From: Methylobacterium platani
Lineage (GTDB): Bacteria; Pseudomonadota; Alphaproteobacteria; Rhizobiales; Beijerinckiaceae
Assembly: GCF_001653715.1 (NCBI RefSeq)
Contig: NZ_LWHQ01000016.1
Coordinates: forward strand, 1 to 64,000
DNA length: 64,000 nt
Reading direction: 5' to 3'
The notes beneath the pieces were generated by a model that saw nothing but the letters and a program-made list of their open reading frames with translations, had not been told where the DNA came from and did no database searches. This document shows positions 35,285 to 44,551 of the stretch, piece by piece. A program made the position numbers and the translations under genes. Positions within the stretch are counted from its first letter, which is position 1, and every line of letters begins with the position of its first letter.

Positions 35285-36099
35285 GCGACCCTCCCGGTCA
35301 GGCCGCCGTCGACGGGGAGCGCCACGCCGGTGATGTAGGCCGCCTCGTCGGAGGCGAGGAACAGGGCGGCGTTGGCGACGTCCCAGGCGGTGCCCATCCG
35401 GCCCATCGGGCAGGCGGCGTCGCGGGCGCGCACCATCTCGTCCGGGTCCTGGTACTGGCCGGAGATCTGCTGGTGGATCAGCGGCGTGTTCATCAGCCCG
35501 GGCATGATCGCGTTCGCCCGGATCCCGTCCTTCGCGTATTGCAGCGCGAGCCCCAGGGTGAAGTTGTTCACCGCGGCCTTCGCGGCGTAGTACGCCGCGT
35601 AGGGGTATCCGGTGTAGCGGATCGCCGCCGCCGACGAGATGTTGACGATGCTGCCCGCGCGCTGCGCCAGCATGTGCGGCAGCACGTGCTTGCAGGTGAG
35701 GAAGCAGGTGGTGAGGTTGAGGTCGAGGGTGCGGTGCCAGTCGGCCTCGCTCAGCTCGACCGGCCCGCCCATCTGGGCGTAGCCGACGTTGTTGTGCAGC
35801 ACGTCGATGCGGCCTTGCGCAGCCATCACCTCGGCGACGAGGGCCGCGACCGCGCCCGAATCGGTGGCGTCGCAAGCGGCCGCCGTGGCGGCGCCGTCCT
35901 CGCGGCGGATGATCTCGGCGGTCTCCTCCGCCGCCTCGCGCCGCACGTCGACGCAGACCACCCGGGCGCCGTGGCGCGCGAAGGTCACCGCCGCGGCCTT
36001 GCCGTTGCCCCAGCCCGGCCCCGCCGAGCCGGCGCCGAACAGCAGCGCCACCTTGCCCTCGAGCCGCCGCGAGCCCGGGGCGCTCCCGCCCTCCGCCAT
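35281..36099 (-). CDS. SDR-family oxidoreductase
   Basis: 272 residues from ATG 36099, with GGAGGATC upstream. The NAD(P) site is the slightly unusual GAGSAGPGWGNGKAAA. The NNVG block is present, and the catalytic Ser and Tyr-x3-Lys appear as NISSAAAIRY and AYYAAKAAV. MPGLMNTPL and the C-terminal YITGVALPVDGG are standard. The unusual glycine motif with Trp resembles SDRs that act on aldehyde or polyol groups in sugar-acid pathways. It forms a two-gene unit with the hydratase-like gene. Confidence 0.9.
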   Translation of the reverse strand: MAEGGSAPGSRRLEGKVALLFGAGSAGPGWGNGKAAAVTFARHGARVVCVDVRREAAEETAEIIRREDGAATAAACDATDSGAVAALVAEVMAAQGRIDVLHNNVGYAQMGGPVELSEADWHRTLDLNLTTCFLTCKHVLPHMLAQRAGSIVNISSAAAIRYTGYPYAAYYAAKAAVNNFTLGLALQYAKDGIRANAIMPGLMNTPLIHQQISGQYQDPDEMVRARDAACPMGRMGTAWDVANAALFLASDEAAYITGVALPVDGGLTGRVA

Positions 36100-36258
36100 G
36101 GTGATCCTCCCTGCGTCGTTCGTCGTTCGCGCCCGTCGGCGCATCGAATTCTTGCTTGCTCCGCGCCTGTCGGCGCGGTGCCCGGCACCCTATAGAGATC
36201 GGCGAGCGGCCGCAAAGCGAAGACGGCCAGAGCGACGACGGTCCCAGGAGGAGACGCC

Positions 36259-36930
36259 ATGCCGACCCGCATCATCGCCGAGACCCCGCCCCGCCTGCCC
36301 GCCGACCTGATCGCGCGGTTTTCCGCCGTGCCGGTCGCGGTGGTGGTCGACCTGCTGGAGGGCCGCACCCAGGTCGATCCGGCGATCCGGCCGCTGCGGC
36401 GCATCGCCGGCGGGCCGGCGCTCCTCGGCAGCGCCGTCACTGCGCTGTGCGAGCCGAAGGATTACGGCGCCGTGCACCACGCCATCGCGGTGGCCGAGGC
36501 CGGCGACGTGGTGGTGATCGATGCCGGGGGCCGGGGCGACGTCGCGATGATCGGCGACCTGCTCTCGACCGCGGCGCGGCGCAAGGGCATCGTCGGGCTC
36601 GTCGCCGACGGGGCGGTGCGCGACACCGGGATCCTCGGCGGCTGGGGCGACTTCGCGGTGTTCACCCGCCACGTCACCGCCCGCGGGCCCGCCTCGAAGG
36701 ACGGCGGCACGGTCAACGCGGCGGTCACGATCGGCGGCGCGCCGGTCCGCCCCGGCGACCTGATCCTCGGCGACGACGACGGCGTCGTGGTGATCCCGCG
36801 CGAGGCGGCGGACGGCCTGATCGCCAAGGCCGAGGAGCGGGCGCGCGCCGAGATCGGCTGGGAGAAGCGGCTCTCGGCCGGCGAGACGACGCTCGCCGTC
36901 TTCGCCGTGCCGGACGCGGTCCGGGGCTAA
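36259..36930 (+). CDS. RraA/HMG-aldolase family protein
   Basis: 223 residues with CAGGAGGAG just before the ATG. The family pocket GGRGDVAMIGDLLSTAA followed by GLVADGAVRDTG, including the Arg-Asp pair, is intact. These are the metal and substrate residues of 4-hydroxy-4-methyl-2-oxoglutarate aldolase / oxaloacetate decarboxylase; RraA regulators lack some of them. An enzymatic keto-acid aldolase or decarboxylase is therefore more likely than an RNase E inhibitor. It is divergent from the SDR operon and overlaps the convergent flavin reductase gene by 4 nt. Confidence 0.87.
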   Translation: MPTRIIAETPPRLPADLIARFSAVPVAVVVDLLEGRTQVDPAIRPLRRIAGGPALLGSAVTALCEPKDYGAVHHAIAVAEAGDVVVIDAGGRGDVAMIGDLLSTAARRKGIVGLVADGAVRDTGILGGWGDFAVFTRHVTARGPASKDGGTVNAAVTIGGAPVRPGDLILGDDDGVVVIPREAADGLIAKAEERARAEIGWEKRLSAGETTLAVFAVPDAVRG

Positions 36931-37562
36931 CGTCCCGGTTCCTGCCCCCGCGCTTCCTCGACCGTGACCCGGGGCACCGCGAAGCGGTCCCCGGTGCGGG
37001 CGTAGAGGTCGCCGTAGAGCCGGCCGACCGGCAGGAAGGCGCCATCGCGCAGGTGGCGCCCGTCCGGGGTGAACAGGTCGGGGTTGGCCTGCAGCGACAC
37101 CACCTGCCCGAGCACGATCCTTCGCTCGGGGGAGAGGTCGATCACCGTGTGGGTGCGGCAGCCGAGGCTCGCCGGCGCCTCGGCGATCCGGCGGGGCGCG
37201 ACGCCGGTGCAGGGCAGGAGCGTCAGCCCCGCCGCCGGGATCTCGCTCTCGCCGGGCGGGAACTCGGCGGCGCAGACCGTCATCGCCGCGACCAGCGCTT
37301 CATCCACGAGGTTGACCACGAATTCGCCGGTCTCGGCGATGGCGCGGGGCGTGTCCTTGAGCGTCCCGTCGGAGCGCAGGTTGAAGCTGAGGGCCACGAT
37401 CGGCGGCTCCTCGGCCAGCACCTGGAAGAAGCTGATCGGGGCCGCGTTGTCGATGCCGCTCCTCGAGCGCGTGGTCACCAGCGCGATCGGCCGCGGGGTG
37501 ACGAGGGCGGTGAGCAGGCGGTAGCGGTCGCGGGCGGGCAGGTCGTCGAAGCGGAGGTCCAT
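36927..37562 (-). CDS. Flavin reductase / FMN-binding split-barrel protein
   Basis: 211 residues from ATG 37562. The segment RLLTALVTPRPIALVTTRS and the following NAAPISFFQVLAEEPPIVAL are the FMN-binding hallmark of the flavin reductase-like domain, and VNLVDEALVAAMTVCAAEFP continues the barrel. Proteins of this type supply reduced flavin to two-component oxygenases or act on their own. No oxygenase is adjacent. Convergent with the RraA-family gene, ends overlapping by 4 nt. Confidence 0.86.
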   Translation of the reverse strand: MDLRFDDLPARDRYRLLTALVTPRPIALVTTRSRSGIDNAAPISFFQVLAEEPPIVALSFNLRSDGTLKDTPRAIAETGEFVVNLVDEALVAAMTVCAAEFPPGESEIPAAGLTLLPCTGVAPRRIAEAPASLGCRTHTVIDLSPERRIVLGQVVSLQANPDLFTPDGRHLRDGAFLPVGRLYGDLYARTGDRFAVPRVTVEEARGQEPGR

Positions 37563-37960
37563 CGGATTCCGTTGAGGGTGAGGCAGCGTCGGAGAGGCGC
37601 GCGCAAGTTGCAGGCCACGCGCCGGAGGACCGAGACCGTGCGGGACGGCCCGGCCGACCGACCCTCCCGCCTCGCACGATCGAGCCGACGACGCGCCGCC
37701 TCCTGCCTCACGCGGAAGGCCTCTCCCTCGATCATACGCCGACCACGGCCAGACTTCGACGATAGAACTTCGGTGCCGCAACCGTCGATCCGGCCTGCCG
37801 CCCTGGCGCATCCGTGAACTCACGAGCGGTATCGTAACGCCTTCAGATCATCCATAATATACTTGCAATATGTTATCATGTTTACGAGTTAGTGCTTAAA
37901 AAATTTGATCCGACGAGGGTCGCGTGCAAATTCACCCCCCCTCGACGACGGATCGATCCC
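37563..37960. other. Intergenic region with AT-rich promoter-like patch
   Basis: About 400 nt. The left half is GC-rich with no convincing gene. From about 37830 the base composition falls abruptly and includes CATAAT (37853-37858) and TTGCAATATGTTATCATG further on. It probably holds the promoter of the low-GC gene that follows and marks the edge of a foreign segment. Confidence 0.4.
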
Positions 37961-39250
37961 ATGCAGGGTGCGATGGACGCATTCTTCAACCCGGCGCTGA
38001 CGAAGATCATCCTGACGAGCTTCGTCTGCGGCTCCTTCGGCGGACTCGTCGGCCACCTCATCAACAACGAGAAATCCAGAGCCCTGAGATCGGACAATCC
38101 GGACACGACCTGGTTCGCCTATCCCTCCAAATTCCAGAGCTGCCTGATCGGAGCGGGCGGATCGATCGCGTTCCTGTTCTTCATCGCCGCGATCGGCGGA
38201 TTGAACGAGTTCAACACGCTCAACGAGTATCTCCGAGTGATCTCGGTCAGCGTCATCGCGGGCTTCGGCGCACAGAGCCTCCTGCCTCGCATGGTCGGCA
38301 ACCTCGAAAGGCAATTGTCCGAGGTTGATAACAAGATGTCCCGCGTCGGACATCAAGTCGAGGAGGTTCGAGACGAAGCGCAATCCGCCGTCAGAAGCGC
38401 GCAGGAAGCGATCACGCAGGCGAACAATGCCAGGATCGAAGCCGAGCAAAGATACAATGAACTCAGGGATACGATCAACCTGAACAACGAACTGATAAAA
38501 GCCTGCGCGAAAGATACAGATCCTCAAGATTGGGCAAGTCAGCTCAAGCGCGCCGAGGATCTGGCGAGACAAGGTACCGCCACGAGCGCACTCTGGATCA
38601 ACATCGCCAGATTGCAGAGGTTCAAGATTTCACTCGACAGCGCGATCGTCACGCTCGACATGCTGATCATGAAATACGAAAACAAGGAAATGCCGAAAGA
38701 TCACAATTTCATTGCCGCCTATTTTAACAGAACGTGCTATCATGAATTGCGATTTTTGAAAAACAGCAACGCCGCGGATCGGCAGCTGGCCCTCGCGGAT
38801 GCCAGGGCATGCCTCATGCACGCGAGCGACCCTGCATTTGAGATCAATCAGATGCGGGGCGACGAAGACTTATCAGAACTTGTCAAAACCGATGAGTTCA
38901 ACTCGATTGTCAGTGCGCCCACTCCGCCCCCCCTTGATCTAAACTCCAATTCTATCGAGCATCCGCATCGACTCCTCCTTTCGCCGTCGAAATATCTCGA
39001 CCGAGCCTTTCAAATATGGCCGTGGACGAGCCTTTCGTCAAGGAAAGGATGGTCGAGATCACTCCGGCAACGACGTCGGAGCGCATCATCGCCTGTTAAA
39101 GACCGATTAAGAAAGACCTGGGCGCGTGGTCCCTTCGCGGCCTCGCGTCATGACGGCAGCGCAGCTTTCGGCAGCAGCATGTGCACCCCCTTGTTGCCGT
39201 CCACCGTCTGCGTGATGCGCAGGTTGCCGGCGAGCGAGCACAGCATGTAG
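37961..39250 (+). CDS. Low-GC membrane/coiled-coil/TPR-like hypothetical protein
   Basis: 429 residues as read from ATG 37961 (ATG 37973 and GTG 37892 are alternatives). Two hydrophobic segments: about 12-33 (ALTKIILTSFVCGSFGGLVG) and about 65-85 (LIGAGGSIAFLFFIAAIGG). Then comes a Glu/Gln/Ala-rich coiled coil (about 120-190), then helical repeats of TPR character up to GDEDLSELVKTDEFNSIV, a common TPR-protein ending. After a run of Pro codons in a 7-C tract (38930-38936), the remaining 100 or so residues are Ser/Arg-rich, run antisense into the acetamidase gene, and look non-native. The native end is probably near 38940. GC is far below the neighbours. No family recognised. Confidence 0.6.
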   Translation: MQGAMDAFFNPALTKIILTSFVCGSFGGLVGHLINNEKSRALRSDNPDTTWFAYPSKFQSCLIGAGGSIAFLFFIAAIGGLNEFNTLNEYLRVISVSVIAGFGAQSLLPRMVGNLERQLSEVDNKMSRVGHQVEEVRDEAQSAVRSAQEAITQANNARIEAEQRYNELRDTINLNNELIKACAKDTDPQDWASQLKRAEDLARQGTATSALWINIARLQRFKISLDSAIVTLDMLIMKYENKEMPKDHNFIAAYFNRTCYHELRFLKNSNAADRQLALADARACLMHASDPAFEINQMRGDEDLSELVKTDEFNSIVSAPTPPPLDLNSNSIEHPHRLLLSPSKYLDRAFQIWPWTSLSSRKGWSRSLRQRRRSASSPVKDRLRKTWARGPFAASRHDGSAAFGSSMCTPLLPSTVCVMRRLPASEHSM

Positions 39251-40104
39251 GCTTGGTTGCGGGTGAGCGCGGTGCGGGCGCAGACGTGGCGGATCATCTC
39301 GCGGACCGCCTGGCGCATCGCCTCGTCGAGGCTCTCGTGCAGGCCGATCGACATCAGGTCGGTCGGCGTCTCGGCGAAGGGCCAGTCGAGGGCCAGGTCT
39401 TTCGCCAAGTCCTTGCGCACCGTGAGCCGGAACGTGCCGGTGAGCCCGGTCTCGAGCGCGGTGATGCAGACCTCGCCGTCGCCCTGCACGCCGTGGCCGT
39501 CGCCGGCATAGAACCCCGCCCCCTCCGCGAAGACCGGCAGGTACAGGGTGGTGCCGGCCTTCAGCTCCTTGTTGTCCATGTTGCCGCCGAAGCGGCGCGG
39601 CACCGGCGAAGTCACCCGGCCCCAGGCCGGCGGCGGCGATGTCGCCAGGATGCCGAAGAACGGGTCGAGCGGCAGTTCCGTGCCCCAGGGCAGCACCGCG
39701 ACGCCGCGCGCGGCATCGATGTCCGGGTGGATCGTCTCGTAATCCTCGAACTCGTCCGGCAGCGTACCGAGGAGCGGCAGGATCGCCACGAAGCCCCAAT
39801 CCATCCGGAACTTGAGGTCGAGGATGTCGACCTGCAGCACGTCGCCCGGCACCGCGCCGCGGACATGGACCGGCCCGGTGACGAAGTGCGGGCCGATGCC
39901 GGGCGAGAGCGCGTCAAGCGCCTCGAGGTAGTCGGCCGGGTGGCGGGCGGGATCGGGATGGAGCGAGGCTCGCCCGCCGGCCGGGTGGGAATGCAGCGTG
40001 ACGGTGTCGCCGGACTCGACCGTCAGCACCGGCGGCAGGGCGGCATCGAAATAGCCCAGCACCATCGTGTCGGGGGTGGCGGGGATCTCGTGATGACGGG
40101 ACAT
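39148..40104 (-). CDS. Acetamidase/formamidase family protein
   Basis: 318 residues. The FmdA/AmdA pattern is present: LTVESGDTVTLHSHPAGG near the N-terminus, GPVHVRGAVPGDVLQVDIL, and GGNMDNKELKAGTTLYLPV with AGDGHGVQGDGEV, whose His/Asp/Glu residues bind the metal. It releases ammonia from simple amides in the cytoplasm. The low-GC frame from the left runs into its 3' end in the opposite sense. It is divergent from the BKACE gene across 122 nt, so both may answer to the same nitrogen or amide signal. Confidence 0.9.
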   Translation of the reverse strand: MSRHHEIPATPDTMVLGYFDAALPPVLTVESGDTVTLHSHPAGGRASLHPDPARHPADYLEALDALSPGIGPHFVTGPVHVRGAVPGDVLQVDILDLKFRMDWGFVAILPLLGTLPDEFEDYETIHPDIDAARGVAVLPWGTELPLDPFFGILATSPPPAWGRVTSPVPRRFGGNMDNKELKAGTTLYLPVFAEGAGFYAGDGHGVQGDGEVCITALETGLTGTFRLTVRKDLAKDLALDWPFAETPTDLMSIGLHESLDEAMRQAVREMIRHVCARTALTRNQAYMLCSLAGNLRITQTVDGNKGVHMLLPKAALPS

Positions 40105-40226
40105 AGATCCTCCCGGAGGCGGGACCGGAGTGTGTCAGCGCCTGGCGGGCTTGCAAGAGCCGAGCCGGACCGCAGACAGGAGCGCGCGTCCGGCGCATGA
40201 TGCCCCAAAACCGGCGGGAGGCAGTC

Positions 40227-41108
40227 ATGGCGGAGACCTGGATCGAGGCGGCCCTGAACGGGCCGTGGGGGCGCGAGCGCCAGCCCGGCATCCCGATCAC
40301 CGTCGACGAGGTGGTGGCCGACGGGCTCGCGGCGGTGGCGGAGGGCGCGGCGATCGTCCACGTCCACGCCTACGACGCGCAGACCGGGCGCCAGAACGAC
40401 GCCTGGGAGACCTATGCCCGCATCATCGAGGGCATCCGGGCGAAGTCCGACGCGATCGTCTACCCGACCATTCCCCTCGCCGGCTCCGACTATGCCGCCA
40501 GCGCGGCGATCCGCTACGCCCACACGGAAGAGCTGGCCCGGCGCGGCCTGATCGAGTGGGCGGTGTGCGATCCGGGCTCGACCACCTTCCTGCGCCACGA
40601 CGAGGCGTCGGACGAGGAGAGCGGCTTCATCTACCAGAACCCGATGGCCGACATCCGCGAGGGCCTGCGCATCGCCCGCACCCACCGGATCCGGCCCGGC
40701 TACGCCATCTACGAGCCGGGCTTCACCCGCCTGGGCGCGGCGCTGGCCGACCTGGAGCCGCGCCCGCCGGTGCCGGTCTACCGCTTCATGTTCTCGGACG
40801 AGTTCGCCTGGGGCTTCCCGCCGCGTCCGGGCTACCTCGACGCGCACCTGGCGCTGCTCGCCGAATGCGCGCCGGGCGCCCCCTGGATGGTGGCGGGCCT
40901 CGGCGTCGACATCCTGCCGCTGGTGCCGGCGGCGGTCGCCCGCGGCGGCCATGTCAGGGTCGGGCTCGAGGATGCGCCGTGGGGATCGGAGCGGGGCAAC
41001 CGCGACTGGGTCGCGGCGGCGCGCCGCGCGATCGAGGCGGCGGGCGGGACGGTCGCGGGGGCGGAGGCCGTGCGGCGGGATCTGGCGGAGCGGGACGGGG
41101 CGGGTTGA
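40227..41108 (+). CDS. BKACE-family (beta-keto acid cleavage) enzyme
   Basis: 293 residues from ATG 40227, preceded by GGGAGG; the frame is open 10 codons further up. Zn ligands appear as HVHAYD, and the N-terminal WIEAALNGPWGR and later IYEPGFTRLGAAL and MVAGLGVDILPLVPAAVARG follow the 3-keto-5-aminohexanoate cleavage (Kce) fold. The family condenses a beta-keto acid with acetyl-CoA to give acetoacetate and a new CoA ester. Divergence here (shorter, altered C-terminal GGHVRVGLED) means the keto acid is not predictable. Convergent with the hybrid kinase gene 10 nt away. Confidence 0.87.
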   Translation: MAETWIEAALNGPWGRERQPGIPITVDEVVADGLAAVAEGAAIVHVHAYDAQTGRQNDAWETYARIIEGIRAKSDAIVYPTIPLAGSDYAASAAIRYAHTEELARRGLIEWAVCDPGSTTFLRHDEASDEESGFIYQNPMADIREGLRIARTHRIRPGYAIYEPGFTRLGAALADLEPRPPVPVYRFMFSDEFAWGFPPRPGYLDAHLALLAECAPGAPWMVAGLGVDILPLVPAAVARGGHVRVGLEDAPWGSERGNRDWVAAARRAIEAAGGTVAGAEAVRRDLAERDGAG

Positions 41109-41118
41109 CCCTCCGCTC

Positions 41119-43959
41119 TCACGCCGCCCGCAACGTCTCGATCTGCGCCAGCGCCGCCGCCCGGGCCGCCTCGATCCGGCGCTGCAGGTCCGGCAGGTCG
41201 GCGCCGGCGAGGCAGGCTTCCTCGATCTCGCGGCAGAGGTCGGACAGGCCGGTGAAGCCGAGGAGCCCGGCGGCGGAGATCATCGCGTGGGCGTCGTGGG
41301 CGAGGCCGGCGCGGTCGCCGCTGCGGGCGCGGAAGCGCTGCTCCAGCTCGGCCGCCAGCATCCCGAGCAGGCCGTCGATCCGCTCCGGGCCCATCAGCGT
41401 GCGGGCCTGCGCGAAGGCCTCGACGTCGACCAGCGCCGGGACCGGGACGGGGCCGCCGCCGTCGGCGCGGTGCCGGGCGATCGCCGCGGCGAGCTCGGCA
41501 CGCTTGAACGGCTTGCCGACATGGCCGTCCATGCCGGCGGCCCGGAAGGTCTCGAGCTGGGCCGGCAGCACGTTGGCGGTCATCGCGACGATCGGCACGC
41601 GCCCGACCGGCGCGGGCATCGCCCGGATCATCTTCGTGGCGGTGATCCCGTCCATGCCGGGCATCTGCACGTCCATCAGCACGAGGTCGTAGGGGCGCGC
41701 CCGCACCGCCTCGATCGCCGCCGCGCCGTCGCCGGCGACGTCGACGCCGTGGCCGTCGGCCTCCAGCACCGCCCGGGCGAGGTCCTGGTTGATCGGCACG
41801 TCCTCGACGAGGAGGAGGCGGGCCGGGCGCACCGGCGCGGGCCGTCCCTCGGCCTCCTCCGCCGCCGGGGCCGGGCAGGCCGGCAGCCTCACCCGGAACC
41901 AGAAGGTCGAGCCGGCGCCCGGCCGACTGTCGACGCCGATCGCGCCGCCCATCAGCTCGACGAGGCCCTTGCAGATGGCCAGCCCCAAGCCGCTGCCGCC
42001 GTATTGCCGGCGGATCGAGCCGTCGACCTGGCTGAAGCGCTGGAACAGGCGGCCGTGCTGCTCGGGGGCGATGCCGATGCCGGTGTCGGAGACCGAGAAG
42101 CGCAGGGCACCCCCCTCTGCCTCGACCTCGACCCGCACCGCGACCCGGCCGGCGGGGGTGAACTTGACCGCGTTGTTGAGGAGGTTGAGCAGGATCTGGC
42201 GCAGGCGGTCGGGATCGCCCCGGACCCAGTCCGGCACCGCGGAATCGAGGGCGACGTCGAGGGCGAGGCCCTTGGGCTCGGACAGGCCGCGCACGATCGA
42301 GGCGGCGTTGTCGACCAGCGCCGCGGGGGCGAAGGGCACCTCGGCGAGCGCGATGCCGCCGGCCTCGATGCGCGAGAAGTCGAGGATGTCGTCGACGACG
42401 GTCAGCAGCGCCCCGCCCGCCGCGGCGATCCGGTCGACGTAGCGCCGGTGCCGGCCCGGCAGGGTGCGGTCGGCGAGCAGGAGGTCGGCATAGCCGATGA
42501 CGCCGTTCAGCGGCGTGCGGATCTCGTGGCTCATCGAGGCGAGGAAGTCGGTCTTGGCCTGGCTCGCCCGCTCGGCGGTGATCCGCGCCTCCTCGAGCGC
42601 GCGGGCGTGGCGCTGGCGCTCGCCGACGTCGCGGAAGGTCGCGATGATCGCGGGCTCGCCGGGCGCGGCGCCGGGGATACGCCGGAACGCCCCCTCGACC
42701 CAGACCCACCCCCCCGTCCGGTGACGGGCGCGGCAGACCACGCTGACCTGCGGCTCGCCGGCGGCGAGGCGACGGGCCTGGGTCACCAGCAGGGCGAGGT
42801 CCTCGCGGTGGACGCCGTCGCGCAGGCGCATCGCGACGGCCTCCTCCGGCGTGTAGCCGAGGAGGCGCCGCACCGCCGGCGAGACGTAGCTGCGCCGGCC
42901 GTCGTCGTGGGCGAGCACGATCAGCTCGCTGGTGTTCTCGGCGAGCAAGCGGTAGCGCGCCTCGCCGGCCGAGAGCATGCCGGCGGCGCGGCGCGCCTCC
43001 GCCTCGAGGTCGCGGTGGCGCGTCAGCGCCCGGGTCAGCCCGAAGCCGAGGCCGACCAGCACGGTGCTGATCCCGAGCACCACCGCGGCGTCCTGCCGGA
43101 CGCCGTCGCGCCAGGCCGCGAGCGTCTCGTCCTTCGAGACGCCGGTGGTGACGAGGAGCGGCGCGCCGGAGACGCGCTGGAAGCTGCCGTAGCGCGGCAC
43201 GCCGTCGATCGGCGAGGCGCTGCCCTCGTAGGTGCCGCCGGCCGCCCCGGCCGCCGCCCGCATCAGGGTGCCGCCGGCGACGCTCAGGCCCACCTTGTCC
43301 GGCACGTAGGGATGGCGCACCAGGATCACGCCGTCGCTGCGCAGGAGGCCGATGGCGCCGTTCGGCCCGAGGTCGAGCTGGCCGTAGAGCCGCTGCAGCT
43401 CGGTGAGCGAGAGGTCGGCCACCGCGACGAGGGGCGTCTCGCCCGGGCGCGGCATCACCATCCGGGCGACGCTGACGAACCAGGAATCGGCCGGCCCGAT
43501 CCGGGTCGGCCAGCCGATGGCGAGTTCGGACTGGCCCACCGCCAGGGCGGCGCGCACCAGCTCCGCATCGGTCGAGCGGCCCTCGGCGCCGACCCCGCCC
43601 TGCCCGAACAGCACGCCGGCGGTGGTGCCGTCGAGCACCCGCACGGCCATCACCGCCGGGATGTGGGCCATCAGGCCGGAGAGGAGCTGGCGGGTATAGG
43701 TCGGGCTCGCCCCGAAGGTGTGCGCGTCGACCCGGGCGGCGGCGGCGCTGAGCAGCATGTCGACCGAGGAGACGAGGCGGTTCGCCTCCTGGCCCAGCGC
43801 CTGCACCACCGCCTCGGCGGTGCTGCGGGCGTCGCGGATCGTGCGCTCGTAGTCGCGGGTGTCGGTCCAGACCGTGACCGTGGCAAGCCCGAGGCAGGTC
43901 GTCAGCACGCCCGCCCAGACGCCGACGACGAGACTGCGGTAGGACCGTTTCAGGTTCAT
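41119..43959 (-). CDS. Hybrid sensor histidine kinase (dCache-PAS-HisKA-HATPase-REC-HPt)
   Basis: 946 residues. Membrane helix at about 10-32, a periplasmic dCache-like sensor to about 290, second helix at about 290-312, a PAS domain at about 335-450, HisKA with [12 protein letters not shown] (phospho-His), HATPase with [12 protein letters not shown] and [16 protein letters not shown], a receiver domain with Asp in [13 protein letters not shown], and a C-terminal HPt with [16 protein letters not shown]. This is an ArcB/BarA-like phosphorelay in one chain. No response regulator gene is near, so its output partner is elsewhere. The external sensor suggests a small-molecule ligand, perhaps one of the compounds used by adjacent catabolic genes (inference). 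Confidence 0.93.
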   Translation of the reverse strand: MNLKRSYRSLVVGVWAGVLTTCLGLATVTVWTDTRDYERTIRDARSTAEAVVQALGQEANRLVSSVDMLLSAAAARVDAHTFGASPTYTRQLLSGLMAHIPAVMAVRVLDGTTAGVLFGQGGVGAEGRSTDAELVRAALAVGQSELAIGWPTRIGPADSWFVSVARMVMPRPGETPLVAVADLSLTELQRLYGQLDLGPNGAIGLLRSDGVILVRHPYVPDKVGLSVAGGTLMRAAAGAAGGTYEGSASPIDGVPRYGSFQRVSGAPLLVTTGVSKDETLAAWRDGVRQDAAVVLGISTVLVGLGFGLTRALTRHRDLEAEARRAAGMLSAGEARYRLLAENTSELIVLAHDDGRRSYVSPAVRRLLGYTPEEAVAMRLRDGVHREDLALLVTQARRLAAGEPQVSVVCRARHRTGGWVWVEGAFRRIPGAAPGEPAIIATFRDVGERQRHARALEEARITAERASQAKTDFLASMSHEIRTPLNGVIGYADLLLADRTLPGRHRRYVDRIAAAGGALLTVVDDILDFSRIEAGGIALAEVPFAPAALVDNAASIVRGLSEPKGLALDVALDSAVPDWVRGDPDRLRQILLNLLNNAVKFTPAGRVAVRVEVEAEGGALRFSVSDTGIGIAPEQHGRLFQRFSQVDGSIRRQYGGSGLGLAICKGLVELMGGAIGVDSRPGAGSTFWFRVRLPACPAPAAEEAEGRPAPVRPARLLLVEDVPINQDLARAVLEADGHGVDVAGDGAAAIEAVRARPYDLVLMDVQMPGMDGITATKMIRAMPAPVGRVPIVAMTANVLPAQLETFRAAGMDGHVGKPFKRAELAAAIARHRADGGGPVPVPALVDVEAFAQARTLMGPERIDGLLGMLAAELEQRFRARSGDRAGLAHDAHAMISAAGLLGFTGLSDLCREIEEACLAGADLPDLQRRIEAARAAALAQIETLRAA

Positions 43960-43982
43960 CTCTCAAGCGCCCCGCGCGCCGT

Positions 43983-44007
43983 CCGGGAGCCGCGCGAGGG
44001 CTCCCGG
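43983..44007 (-). terminator. Hairpin downstream of DUF3830 gene
   Basis: Arms CCGGGAGCC (43983-43991) and GGCTCCCGG (43999-44007) with a 7-nt loop. It lies between the stop of the DUF3830 gene (44099) and the kinase start (43959), both on the minus strand, so it probably ends the symporter-amidohydrolase operon. Confidence 0.45.
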
Positions 44008-44098
44008 GCGGGCTGCCCGTCAGGCGTACGAGGCGGGCCGCCCCGCCGCAAGGGGATCTTGTCAGAGCAAGCGTGGCGGTGGGACGGCGATCGGGCCG

Positions 44099-44512
44099 TT
44101 ACATCGCCTCGAACCGGATCGGCTGGGCGCCCTTGAGCAGCGTCATGCGGCCGAGGTCGTAGACGTGCTCGATGCCGGTGGTGATGGTCAGGAAGTGGTT
44201 GCCGGCGAGCTGGCCGACCTTGCTGGCGAAGTGGACGCCGCCATAGGCGAGCAGGATCTCGGTCTCGCTGATGCCGCCCGGATAGAGGATCATCTGGCCC
44301 GGCGCCGGGTAGCTGGTGTGGTTCTCGTAGCCGACGCCGAAATCGAGGTCGCCGAGGGGCATCCACACGCCCTCGCCGCTCCAGCGCACGTGGATGACCT
44401 CGCTGACGAAGGGCAGCGCCTTGAGGAAGGCGGCGCAGGTCTGGGGCGCCTTCTCGAGCTCGAGCCGGCCGACGAGGTCGAACGGGCCGGCCTTGATCTT
44501 CAGTTCCGTCAC
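44099..44512 (-). CDS. DUF3830 cyclophilin-like protein
   Basis: 137 residues. The N-terminus TELKIKAGPFDLVGRLELEKAPQTCAAFL and the motifs EVIHVRWSGEGVWMP and GYENHTSYPAPGQMILYPGG match the DUF3830 family, whose fold is cyclophilin-like but whose role is unknown. Genes of this family often sit with amidohydrolases and transporters, as here: the Zn-dependent hydrolase lies 39 nt upstream on the same strand. No isomerase active-site Arg pattern is obvious. Confidence 0.85.
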   Translation of the reverse strand: MTELKIKAGPFDLVGRLELEKAPQTCAAFLKALPFVSEVIHVRWSGEGVWMPLGDLDFGVGYENHTSYPAPGQMILYPGGISETEILLAYGGVHFASKVGQLAGNHFLTITTGIEHVYDLGRMTLLKGAQPIRFEAM

Positions 44513-44551
44513 GGGGATTCTCCTGGTTGGGTGTGGATCGGGGGCCGGCCT

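Noticed and set aside
36259..36930. RraA as an RNase E regulator
   Set aside because: The catalytic Arg-Asp and glycine loop of the aldolase branch are present and the gene sits among catabolic enzymes.
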